Positions 17,117 to 25,702 of a stretch of DNA of 45,612 bases are shown one piece after another. Made by a program: the position numbers and the translations under genes. This DNA comes from Lentisphaerota bacterium (GTDB lineage Bacteria > Verrucomicrobiota > Lentisphaeria > Victivallales > Victivallaceae), in contig SUVX01000026.1 of the NCBI GenBank assembly GCA_015061725.1, forward strand, positions 1-45,612. Reading direction: 5' to 3'. The number at the start of each line of letters is the position of its first letter. Within the stretch, counting starts at the first letter, position 1. Below the pieces are notes generated by a model. That model saw only the letters and a list, made by a program, of their open reading frames with translations. It had not been told where the DNA came from and did not search any database.

Positions 17117-18378
17117 GACAACTTTTCAATAATTTTGGTCAATGGCATAAACAAAGCAACAACGATAGAACCGACGATACCTGCCAGGGCAACGATCATC
17201 AACGGTTCGATCAGAGAGGTCAGGGCGCTGACGGCGTTATCCACTTCGTCCTCGTAGGTGTCGGCGACCTTGTTCAACATCTCAGAGAGTTTACCGGTTT
17301 CTTCACCGACCTCGACCATACTGATAACCATGTCTTCAAAAACGTGCGTTTCTCCCAGAGGTTTGGCGATACCTTCACCCTCTTTCACCGCATCATGCAC
17401 CTTTTGGATCGCCGTTGCCACAACGTCGTTACCGCTGGTTTCCTTAACGATTGAAAGTGCCTGCAGAACCGGTACACCGGAACTCATCAGCGTTCCCAGT
17501 GTGCGGCTGAAACGCGAAACAGCCGTCTTTGAAACGATCGGTCCGAAAATCGGCATATTGTACGTCACCCAGTCCATCGCATATTTTCCCCAGGGGAATT
17601 TGACGAGGATCTTGAAAAATGCCACCACGCCGACCACACCGCCGACGTAGTAATACCAGTGTGAAATAAGCGTATTACTGATACCCAGAATCAGCAATGT
17701 CACGCCCGGCAGCGGTTCATTGGGGCCCAGCAGGTCTTTAAAGATTTTTTCAAAGTTCGGCACGATGAAAATCATCAAACCGACGACCGCCAGAAGTGAA
17801 ATAGAAAGAACCACGATAGGATAAATCATCGCAGACTTGACTTTTCCCGCAATCTTGGCGGATTTTTCCATAAATGCCGCCAGACGGTCAAGAATGGTCT
17901 CCATCGCACCGGAAGCTTCACCGGCACGAACCATGTTGAGATAAAGTTTATCAAATGATTTGGGATTCTGAGAGAGTGCTTCAGCAAAAGTCGCACCGCC
18001 CTCAACCGTTTCTGCGGTTTTGCCCAACACCACTTTGACAACCGGATTTTTCGCCTGTTTTTCAAGCGTGTGCAGAGAACGGATCAACGGCAGTCCCGCA
18101 TCCAGCAGAATCGCCAGCTGTCGGGTGACAACGGTCAACTCTTTGCGTTTGATGACCATGGGTCCCAGAGTCATATTGAATCCGCCGCCGCCCTTTTTGG
18201 CACCGCCCTTACTGGACATCTTTTTCGCAGCATCCTTGCCGACTTCAAGTTTGATAGAGGTGGGGAACATTCCTTTGGCACGGAGCGCCGCCATCACCGC
18301 CTCTTCGTTGGCGGCGGTCATTTTTCCTTTTTGCTCCTTGCCTTTGCCATCCATGGCAACGTATGTAAATTGGGGCAT
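17113..18378 (-). CDS. GspF/PilC-type inner-membrane platform protein
   Basis: A 421-residue type II secretion F protein. The N-terminus (MPQFTYVAMDGKGKEQKGKM) is typical. Two T2SSF domains lie at about residues 80-205 and 285-405, each with the LLDAGLPL or LMSSGVPV repeat and a following E-x-G-E segment. Membrane helices lie near 185-210, 235-255 and 390-412. A Gly/Lys-rich insert near residues 48-70 is unusual. It would connect the ATPase ring to the growing pseudopilus. ATG 18378 follows GGGAGGA. It lies 37 bases after the second ATPase gene and is coupled to coaX. Confidence 0.94.
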   Translation of the reverse strand: MPQFTYVAMDGKGKEQKGKMTAANEEAVMAALRAKGMFPTSIKLEVGKDAAKKMSSKGGAKKGGGGFNMTLGPMVIKRKELTVVTRQLAILLDAGLPLIRSLHTLEKQAKNPVVKVVLGKTAETVEGGATFAEALSQNPKSFDKLYLNMVRAGEASGAMETILDRLAAFMEKSAKIAGKVKSAMIYPIVVLSISLLAVVGLMIFIVPNFEKIFKDLLGPNEPLPGVTLLILGISNTLISHWYYYVGGVVGVVAFFKILVKFPWGKYAMDWVTYNMPIFGPIVSKTAVSRFSRTLGTLMSSGVPVLQALSIVKETSGNDVVATAIQKVHDAVKEGEGIAKPLGETHVFEDMVISMVEVGEETGKLSEMLNKVADTYEDEVDNAVSALTSLIEPLMIVALAGIVGSIVVALFMPLTKIIEKLS

Positions 18379-18415
18379 AATCTAAATCCTCCCGTAAAAT
18401 TGAGGTCAATATAAA

Positions 18416-20101
18416 TCAAGTGTAACGGACAACTTCATCCACACTGGTTTCACCGTTGAAAATCGCCAACAGTCCGTCTTCACGCAAGGTACGCATACCC
18501 AGCTGACAGGCCTTGTCACGGATGACGTTTGCCGGGGCTCCGGCGGAAATCATATCACGCATTTCCTGGTCAACGGTCAGAAGTTCGGTCAACGCTTTAC
18601 GTCCCTTGTAACCGGTGTTGTTGCAGACAGGACAGCCTTTACCGTAACAGAACTGGATTCCTTCGACCTGAGCGCGTTCCAGTCCGAGACGCTCAAGGTC
18701 TTCATCCGTCGGCGTATACATAGTCTTGCAGTTTTTGCACACGCGGCGGATCAGACGCTGTCCCAGCACACCCGCAAGTGAAGAGGCTATAAGGAACGGT
18801 TCAACGCCCATATCCATCAAACGGGTGATGGTACTGGCGGCGTCGTTGGTGTGGAGCGTACTGAACACAAAGTGTCCCGTAAGAGACGCTTCCACAGCAA
18901 TCTGCGCTGTTTCAAAGTCACGGATTTCTCCGACGAGGATTCTGTCAGGGTCCTGACGGAGGAAGGCGCGCAGCGCTTTCTGGAAGGTCATGCCGACGGC
19001 ATCGTTGATCGGACACTGCATGATTCCTTCAATATCGTATTCCACCGGGTCCTCTGCCGTCAGAAGTTTATCTTCAGGGTTGTTGATTTCACCCAGTGCA
19101 GAGTAAAGTGTGGTGGTCTTTCCGGAACCGGTCGGTCCCGTCACCAGCATGATACCGTTGGGCAGACGGATGATTTCACGGATTTTATCAAGCACATCCT
19201 GTCCGATACCCAGCGCATCCAGTTCAAGGTTGACCACGCTTCTGTCAAGCACACGAAGCACCACGGATTCGCCGTAGCTGGTCGGCAGACAGGATACACG
19301 CAAGTCAACAGGACGACCGTTCATCTTCGTCTGGATACGTCCGTCCTGCGGACGGCGGCGTTCAGAAATGTTCAAACCTGAAATAATTTTCACACGGCTG
19401 ATGACCGGTGTTGCCAGACTGCGCGGCGGCGGCGGCAATTCGTAAAGTGCGCCGTCCACACGGTAGCGGATGCGGAAATCTTTTTCAAACGGTTCAAAGT
19501 GAATGTCAGATGCCTTGTCGCGGATCGCCTGCTGCATCACAACGTCCACAAATTTGATGATCGGCGCATCGTTGGAGTGGTCTTCGTCGTCGTTTTCAAT
19601 TTCTTCGATATGTTCACCGAATTCAGCAACGATGTCGGCAACGGAGTCCACTTTTTCAGGGTAGTAGCGCAAAAAGGCACGGTCAAATTCATCCGGATCG
19701 CAGGGAACGGGAATCACCGGATGTCCGAGAATAAAATGCACCGTTTCAACCACCTGATAATCAAGGGGTCTTGCCATGGCAAGATAGAGATTTTCTCCAT
19801 CGAACTGTACCGGCAGCACGTTGTGGGTGCGCGCGGTATTGTCATCGACCATTTCGATAATGTCGCGGCTGATATCCCCGTTTTTGGGATTCCAGACGTA
19901 GGAACCCAGACTTTCTGCCATAAGTTCCAGCATCTCCCGGCGTGAAAGCAAGCCGAAGTTTTCAATCACTTCAAGGGCAGTCTTACCGGAGCGTTCACAT
20001 TCCTCCGCGACTTCTTCAAGATGTTTTTTCAGTCCGGGAATATCCGAACTGCGCTCATTCTTAATGAGGTCAATCAATGCAGAGCTTTCAATATCAAGCA
20101 T
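18416..20101 (-). CDS. GspE/PilB-type secretion ATPase, copy 1
   Basis: A 561-residue hexameric assembly ATPase that powers pseudopilus or pilus extension. An N-terminal MshEN-like region (about residues 40-150) precedes the catalytic core: Walker A GPTGSGKTT (322-330), Asp box TAEDPVEYD, Walker B RILVGEIRD (387-395), His box TGHFVFSTLHTND and a tetracysteine zinc site (C455, C458, C490, C493). All catalytic elements are intact. Start ATG 20101 follows GGAGAA. It lies 20 bases downstream of a paralogous ATPase gene, from which it differs mostly in the N-terminal part and in an acidic stretch near residues 165-178. Confidence 0.95.
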   Translation of the reverse strand: MLDIESSALIDLIKNERSSDIPGLKKHLEEVAEECERSGKTALEVIENFGLLSRREMLELMAESLGSYVWNPKNGDISRDIIEMVDDNTARTHNVLPVQFDGENLYLAMARPLDYQVVETVHFILGHPVIPVPCDPDEFDRAFLRYYPEKVDSVADIVAEFGEHIEEIENDDEDHSNDAPIIKFVDVVMQQAIRDKASDIHFEPFEKDFRIRYRVDGALYELPPPPRSLATPVISRVKIISGLNISERRRPQDGRIQTKMNGRPVDLRVSCLPTSYGESVVLRVLDRSVVNLELDALGIGQDVLDKIREIIRLPNGIMLVTGPTGSGKTTTLYSALGEINNPEDKLLTAEDPVEYDIEGIMQCPINDAVGMTFQKALRAFLRQDPDRILVGEIRDFETAQIAVEASLTGHFVFSTLHTNDAASTITRLMDMGVEPFLIASSLAGVLGQRLIRRVCKNCKTMYTPTDEDLERLGLERAQVEGIQFCYGKGCPVCNNTGYKGRKALTELLTVDQEMRDMISAGAPANVIRDKACQLGMRTLREDGLLAIFNGETSVDEVVRYT

Positions 20102-20121
20102 TTTAAATTCTCCGGTATGTA

Positions 20122-21831
20122 CTACGATTCATCGCGCAGGGTGACAAAAATCACCTCTTCCAGCGTGGAAATTCCCGCTTCCGCTTTGCGGATGGCGTCG
20201 TCACGCAGACTGCGCATACCGTTGCGGCGGGCAAATTCACGGATCTTACCGCTGGTTTCGTTGGCGAAAATGAGTTTGGCAATATCTTCGGTAACTTCAA
20301 AGATTTCATAAATACCGATACGTCCCTTGTATCCGGTATATCCGCACGCCTGGCAGCCTTTGCCCTTGTAGAACTGGTGGTTTGCCAGATATTCGGGCGT
20401 CAAGCCCAGCATGCGGATCTCTCCGGCTGTGGGCGTGTAAGGCTCTTTGCACTCTTTGCAGACACGGCGCAGAAGACGCTGTGCCATGACCGCACGCAAA
20501 GATGTGGCAACCAGGAACGGTTTGACACCCATATCCACCAGACGGGTCACCGCACCCGGCGCATCGTTGGTGTGGAGTGTGCTGAACACAAGGTGTCCGG
20601 TGAGTGACGCGTTGATCGCAATTTCGGCGGTCTCCACGTCGCGGATTTCACCGACCATGATGATGTTCGGTGCCTGACGCAGCATGGAACGCAGCGCCGC
20701 TGAGAAGGTCATGTCAACATAACGGTCAACCTGCACCTGGTTGATACCTGCAAGCTGATACTCAACCGGGTCTTCAACGGTGATAAGTTTGCGCGCCGGT
20801 GTATTGATGGTGTTCAAAAACGCATACAAAGAGGTGGTCTTACCCGAACCGGTCGGTCCCGTCACCAGGAAGATTCCATCCGGGTAGTTGATGATCTTGT
20901 TCACAAGATCGAGGTCATCGGCATAAAAACCGAGTTTGGGAATATCCAGCTGGATACTGCTCTTATCCAGAATACGCATAACCACACTCTCACCGAACAC
21001 GGTGGGAATGGAGCTTACACGCAAGTCAATGTCTTTGTCGCCGACGATAATCTGGATACGTCCGTCCTGCGGAATACGCTTTTCGGTGATATCCATGCGG
21101 GACATGATTTTGATACGGCTGGTGAAGTTTGCCTGAAGATATTTCGGCGGACCGTCCACTTCACGCAGCGCACCGTCAATACGGTAACGGACACGGTAAC
21201 GCTTTTCCATCGGTTCAAAGTGAATATCGGATGCCTTCATCTTGTAAGCATCAATAATCAGTTTCGTCACCAGACGGATGATCGGCGTATCATCATCATC
21301 GCGTTCCGGACCGCCGATGCTGCTTTCGGCAATCTCATCAAGTTCAACATCCTCGGCATCGTCGAGCATGGTTGAAACTTCCATATTCTGTTCAGCGTAA
21401 TATTTTTCAATACACGCCTCAATCTGTTTTTTCGGAGCGGCGACAACGTCAACATCTCCGCCGAGCAGATAGCGCAGAGTATCCAGCGTTTCCATATCCG
21501 CCGGATCGCTCATGGCGATCGTCAGCATATCATCGTGTTTTGCAACGGGAACAACTTTATAATACCGCGCAACTTCAACGTCCAGACAGGCAATGACGGC
21601 GGCAGGAATATCGTAGTCTGTCAAATCCATGACTTCCATGCCGTACTGCTGTGCCAGCATGGCGAGCAGTTCGTCCTCACCGACGGCGCCGGTTTTCACC
21701 AGAGCATCCACGACATCCATCTCGCCGAACTCTGATTCCAGAGCAACCTGACGGGCTTCGTCAATCTGCTCATTTGTGACCATTCCGTACTCTTTGAGAA
21801 GGGTCAATATATATTCTGAGTCTCTTGCCAA
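20122..21831 (-). CDS. GspE/PilB-type secretion ATPase, copy 2
   Basis: A 569-residue paralogue of the next gene. The N-terminal T2SSE/MshEN domain (about residues 5-145) is closer to the canonical form. Walker A is at 325-333, Asp box TVEDPVEYQ (351-359), Walker B IIMVGEIRD, His box TGHLVFSTLHTND and zinc cysteines C458, C461, C493, C496. The start is read as TTG 21831; no ATG is available before the conserved region. It is the first gene of the minus-strand secretion operon, with a good promoter 50-78 bases upstream, and is divergent from the lipoprotein-secretin operon. Confidence 0.95.
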   Translation of the reverse strand: MARDSEYILTLLKEYGMVTNEQIDEARQVALESEFGEMDVVDALVKTGAVGEDELLAMLAQQYGMEVMDLTDYDIPAAVIACLDVEVARYYKVVPVAKHDDMLTIAMSDPADMETLDTLRYLLGGDVDVVAAPKKQIEACIEKYYAEQNMEVSTMLDDAEDVELDEIAESSIGGPERDDDDTPIIRLVTKLIIDAYKMKASDIHFEPMEKRYRVRYRIDGALREVDGPPKYLQANFTSRIKIMSRMDITEKRIPQDGRIQIIVGDKDIDLRVSSIPTVFGESVVMRILDKSSIQLDIPKLGFYADDLDLVNKIINYPDGIFLVTGPTGSGKTTSLYAFLNTINTPARKLITVEDPVEYQLAGINQVQVDRYVDMTFSAALRSMLRQAPNIIMVGEIRDVETAEIAINASLTGHLVFSTLHTNDAPGAVTRLVDMGVKPFLVATSLRAVMAQRLLRRVCKECKEPYTPTAGEIRMLGLTPEYLANHQFYKGKGCQACGYTGYKGRIGIYEIFEVTEDIAKLIFANETSGKIREFARRNGMRSLRDDAIRKAEAGISTLEEVIFVTLRDES

Positions 21832-21880
21832 AACAAAACCCCTTTAAATAAATTTGTGTTGATATTTTACTACATTGGAA

Positions 21881-21909
21881 AATCTAACCCTGCACAGCAC
21901 TTTTGTCAA
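21881..21909 (-). promoter_or_regulatory. Promoter of the gspE-gspE-gspF-coaX operon
   Basis: On the minus strand, a consensus TTGACA (21909-21904), a 17-nt spacer and TAGATT (21886-21881). Confidence 0.65.
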
Positions 21910-21994
21910 GTGAATATCAACATTTTTAAGCAAAAAAATACGATTTTCTCTCTTCTTTTGCGCAAAGTGCCGGAAATACGGTATTTTACGGCTC

Positions 21995-22024
21995 TTGATT
22001 TTTCCTGATTTCGTTTTTTATTGT
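21995..22024 (+). promoter_or_regulatory. Weak candidate promoter of the lipoprotein-secretin operon
   Basis: TTGATT at 21995-22000 and TATTGT at 22019-22024 with an 18-nt spacer, 57 bases before the lipoprotein start. The -10 is poor. Confidence 0.3.
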
Positions 22025-22081
22025 ATTTACAAAAACAAGTTCAGCACGGTGCTGCAGCTTGAAAAAAGAGGAGTTTTATTG

Positions 22082-22522
22082 ATGGAGAAAATCAAAAAAA
22101 GAAACGGCAGGGGAAAAATCCCTGTTCTGCCGGTTCTGCTGACAGCTGTCCTGTCTGCCGGCTGCTGCTCAGTGACCATTCCGCCGCCGGAAACATACCG
22201 CTGCGGAGAAATCCTTGCCGAAAGTTTCTGCGGAAACAATCCCGGCAGATTCATGACGCCGCTTTCAGGCTCCATGAAAAAGGAGTTCGGTGAAAAAGAA
22301 TTCAACCTCTCACGCGAAAAAGTCTGTCAGGCGATGGGGAAACCCGTTGGTAAACAATTCGTCGGCAAACTGGCGCATCCGTTTCTGGATATCGAATTGT
22401 GGAAAATCACCTTCAAACGCAAAAGCAAAGAGGGCAAAACCATTGTTCAGGACGCCCTTTTTCAAGTTGTTTCCGCAACAGAAAACGGTGAACCCAAAGT
22501 CATAAGTTTCGGCTTTCTCTGA
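22082..22522 (+). CDS. Small lipoprotein in the secretin operon
   Basis: A 146-residue protein with a Lys/Arg-rich start, a hydrophobic helix (IPVLPVLLTAVL) and a lipobox LSAGC, so it is probably lipidated at Cys about 30 and anchored in a membrane. The rest (QAMGKPVGKQFVGKLAHPFLDIELWKITFKRKSKEGKT) has no family I recognise; it looks like a small alpha/beta domain. ATG 22082 is chosen because GAGGAG lies 8 bases upstream. The position, 19 bases before a secretin gene, suggests a pilotin-like role (helping secretins reach the outer membrane), but this is inference only. Confidence 0.75.
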   Translation: MEKIKKRNGRGKIPVLPVLLTAVLSAGCCSVTIPPPETYRCGEILAESFCGNNPGRFMTPLSGSMKKEFGEKEFNLSREKVCQAMGKPVGKQFVGKLAHPFLDIELWKITFKRKSKEGKTIVQDALFQVVSATENGEPKVISFGFL

Positions 22523-22541
22523 AATTATTGAGGAATAAATC

Positions 22542-23990
22542 ATGAAAATTTTTATTTTTGCAGGAATATTTCTGCTTTTCTGCAGTCTTGCCGCAGCTGA
22601 ACCCGGCATACGCAAACTGCATTTTGTCCAGGACGATGCCCAGGATTACATGGTGTCAAAAATCTACAAACTCAAATATGTCCAGGCAAACGACATCACA
22701 CCGTTTGTCATGGGTATCGTCATGCGCTACAACATGAATTCCAGTGTCGGCTGTATTGAATACGGACAGAATAACGCTCAGATGCTGACAGTCACCTGTC
22801 CGGTCAAAATGATGCCCTATGTGGACGATTTTATTGCAAAAGTTGACCGCAACATCAAAATCGACGGCAAAGTTCCCGGCGATATCATCAAAGGAACAGG
22901 TATCACCCGCGCCGTCTATCAGCCCAAGTACCGTTCCGGACAGGAAATGCTCAATATTCTGGTGGAAACCGTCATCGGCGCAGGTCCGTACAGTTCCGTG
23001 TATGCCTGGGATAAAAACTCCAACCAGATTTACTGGAAGGACAACACCTCAAACACCGCCTACGTCTATCAGTTTCTGGGATATCTCGACCGTCCTGTCC
23101 CGCAAATTACGCTCAACTTCACCGTCTATGAAGTGCGCGACAGCACCCTGCGCGATATGGGACTGGACTATCTGGCCTGGAAAAACGGTCCGGGACTCAA
23201 TATCTTTGAAACCGCATTCCGGGTCATGGATATAAGTTCATCAGGAACTGCCGCTATCCAGAGTCTTTCGGGTCCGGTCGGCGGATTTCTCGCGGCGCCG
23301 CAGTTTGATGCCTCCTTTATCAGACTGCTTCAGCAGAAGGGTAAAGCCGAAGTTAAAAATACCGCAACGCTCACGGTTTCAAATTCGGATACCAACAGTT
23401 ACAAAATCTACTTTGATCCTGAATTGCAGAACATACGCAAATCCACAAGTGACGCAACAAGCGTGACCGCAGGCAATCTCGGACTGCCCGCAGGATATTA
23501 TCAGCTTTTTATGCAGATCAATCAGCCTGTGGTCAACATCCATTACGGAGAATCCCAGCCCGGTTATCCCGCAACGGAGGCATTTTCTGTTGACAATTAC
23601 ACAAAAGGACTTTATTCAAAGTTGAACGGCACACTCTTTTTCGGATATTCCGTCCAGACCGCAAACGTCCTCGAACGGGATTCTTCAGGTAACGAGCTTG
23701 TGGAAACAAGTGTCATCAACAGCAACGTTCTCATGCCTCTCAAAGAGGAGCGTATCCTCGCCGTCTGGGACCGGGAGCAGGAGGTGGAGCAGACAATCGG
23801 CATTCCCCTGCTCAGTGATATTCCCATTATCAAATACCTCTTCTCAACCACCACGACCAGCGTTGAAAAATCAAAAGTGTATCTGACAGTCAGTGCCACG
23901 CTGCTTGACACCACCAAACCCGACGGCATGAAAGCTGGAGAAGTCTTTCAGATCACCGCCGCCAATAAGCAGGGAGGTTCTTCAAAATGA
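22542..23990 (+). CDS. GspD-like secretin-domain protein, copy 1
   Basis: A 482-residue exported protein with a cleavable signal peptide (MKIFIFAGIFLLFCSLAAA). An N-domain (YKLKYVQANDITPFVMGIVMR, about residues 42-105) and a second N-domain (about 125-190) precede the secretin core, which ends with the hallmark GIPLLSDIPIIKYLF near residue 421 and VYLTVSATLL. Secretins form the outer-membrane exit channel of type II secretion and type IV pilus systems. It is shorter than a typical GspD (about 650 residues), with fewer N-domains. The stop overlaps the next gene's start in an ATGA. Confidence 0.85.
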   Translation: MKIFIFAGIFLLFCSLAAAEPGIRKLHFVQDDAQDYMVSKIYKLKYVQANDITPFVMGIVMRYNMNSSVGCIEYGQNNAQMLTVTCPVKMMPYVDDFIAKVDRNIKIDGKVPGDIIKGTGITRAVYQPKYRSGQEMLNILVETVIGAGPYSSVYAWDKNSNQIYWKDNTSNTAYVYQFLGYLDRPVPQITLNFTVYEVRDSTLRDMGLDYLAWKNGPGLNIFETAFRVMDISSSGTAAIQSLSGPVGGFLAAPQFDASFIRLLQQKGKAEVKNTATLTVSNSDTNSYKIYFDPELQNIRKSTSDATSVTAGNLGLPAGYYQLFMQINQPVVNIHYGESQPGYPATEAFSVDNYTKGLYSKLNGTLFFGYSVQTANVLERDSSGNELVETSVINSNVLMPLKEERILAVWDREQEVEQTIGIPLLSDIPIIKYLFSTTTTSVEKSKVYLTVSATLLDTTKPDGMKAGEVFQITAANKQGGSSK

Positions 23991-25702
23991 AAAATTTACT
24001 TTTTACCGGACTTTTTCTGTTTGCAGCCGGCCTTTCCGCCGTTGAAGTGCAGGGCGTTCCCCGCGACTCAAACTTCAACAACACCGGCGGATACGACGGG
24101 ACGCGCATTGAAGCGCAGTTGATGGTCAATGTCAAAGATGATACCAATACCATCCACTTCATCCGCGACAACAACGATCCCCGAGTGGTCACAAAAACTT
24201 ATATTCTCAAAAACAGCGATCCCTACCAGTTCAGGGATTATCTGCGGCAGATTGTGCAGTCAAAAAGAGTGGGCAATACCAGTTTACAGCAGCAGTATCC
24301 CGGAAATACCGCTGCGCCCTTTGCGGCAACGGTAAGCACACCTGTTCCCAACACACCTGCGGCACAGCCGGGATATTCCCCGCGCGTTCAACTGGGCAGC
24401 AACACGGCGGTTGAGTGTCTCAAATACGCCGACGGTACGGGACTGCTGATGGTCAGCGCTGAAGAATACCGTTTCAAAGACAGTACCAACGGTATCGGTA
24501 TTGATACGCTGGTGAAAATTCTGGATAATCCCGCATTGGGAGATTTGAATTACGGTTATCAGATGTTTCTTTACATGCCCAAGTTTGTTCCGGCACGCAA
24601 TCTCATGCCTTTGATTGAAAACTCCGGCATGAATATCAGCGACGTTTCGGAGTTGTGGCAGGGTCAGGACATCGTCGCTTATGACAGCGGATTGAACTGG
24701 CTGGCGTTTGACGTCACCAATTATTCCTGCGCCAATATCGCCGCCATGCTGGCAAAGTTCGATGTTCCGATTCCGCAGGTCAGACTGAAAATAAAGGTTT
24801 ATGAACTTACCACCGAAAACGATGATAAAATCGGCATAGATTTTCAGAACTGGAAAAACAATGCGGGAACGGACTTTTTCTCCATCGGCGGACGTTACCG
24901 CAACAACTGGGCGGCAACGTACTCTCCCGGCTCAGTTCTGCCGTTGAAAAATTACGGTTCGGAGCGGACGGGATTTTTCAACTTCAATCCCCGCTGGAAC
25001 ACCCGGTACATCGACCTGCTTGCCAGCAAAGGCAAAGCACACATCGTCCACTCCGGAGAAATCTGTATCCGCAACGCTTATTCCGGCTCGTTTTCGCGCT
25101 ATACGCAACTGATTTTCATTGATTCGGGAACCTCTGTCAGTTCCGCCTCAAATCCCGCGCAGGGAGCAACGGATTTCGGCGTGGGCGCGTATCAGCTTCT
25201 GTCGGATATCGTCGGACACGCACTCCGTCAGGATATCCCCGTTGCCAAGGGACAGCAGCAGAAAACCACCGTTTCAACTGCCAACTTCGGATTTTCAATG
25301 AAAGTCAACAGCGTTGCTGTCGGAACAGAGGAAACGCAGTTTGATATCACTCTTTCAAACACAAGTTTACTGGGTTTTCAATCCGACGGACGCCCCCGCA
25401 TTTCCGCAGGAAATACGGTCAGTCAAATCGTAAGTCTTCCGCACGGCAAAGATACTTTTGTCATCGGCGGACTGGTCAAACACACGGTGGTTGAGTCCAC
25501 CACGGGCATACCGTTTCTCTCGGATATCCCCTGGATCGGCAAGTATCTTTTCGGTTCGACTTCAAAGTCAATCAAACAAAGTCAGCTGGTCGTTGTCGGA
25601 CAGTGCATCAATGACACCCTACCCGATAAGCCTGAGCTGAAAAAACACTCCAAACCTGAAACAAAGGGTAAAGATTACACGATTGCCTCAAATGCCGACT
25701 GA
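23987..25702 (+). CDS. GspD-like secretin-domain protein, copy 2
   Basis: A 571-residue paralogue with a signal peptide (MKNLLFTGLFLFAAGLSA). An N-domain around YILKNSDPYQFRDYLRQIVQ carries a Gln/Pro/Ala-rich insertion. Later come IPQVRLKIKVYELTTENDDKIGIDF, VIGGLVKHTVVESTTGIPFLSDIPWIGKYLF and QLVVVGQCI, the secretin core signature. It probably forms, alone or mixed with copy 1, the outer-membrane channel of the secretion system whose ATPases are encoded divergently. The C-terminal tail is Lys-rich. Its 3' end overlaps the convergent glycosidase gene by 28 bases. Confidence 0.86.
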   Translation: MKNLLFTGLFLFAAGLSAVEVQGVPRDSNFNNTGGYDGTRIEAQLMVNVKDDTNTIHFIRDNNDPRVVTKTYILKNSDPYQFRDYLRQIVQSKRVGNTSLQQQYPGNTAAPFAATVSTPVPNTPAAQPGYSPRVQLGSNTAVECLKYADGTGLLMVSAEEYRFKDSTNGIGIDTLVKILDNPALGDLNYGYQMFLYMPKFVPARNLMPLIENSGMNISDVSELWQGQDIVAYDSGLNWLAFDVTNYSCANIAAMLAKFDVPIPQVRLKIKVYELTTENDDKIGIDFQNWKNNAGTDFFSIGGRYRNNWAATYSPGSVLPLKNYGSERTGFFNFNPRWNTRYIDLLASKGKAHIVHSGEICIRNAYSGSFSRYTQLIFIDSGTSVSSASNPAQGATDFGVGAYQLLSDIVGHALRQDIPVAKGQQQKTTVSTANFGFSMKVNSVAVGTEETQFDITLSNTSLLGFQSDGRPRISAGNTVSQIVSLPHGKDTFVIGGLVKHTVVESTTGIPFLSDIPWIGKYLFGSTSKSIKQSQLVVVGQCINDTLPDKPELKKHSKPETKGKDYTIASNAD

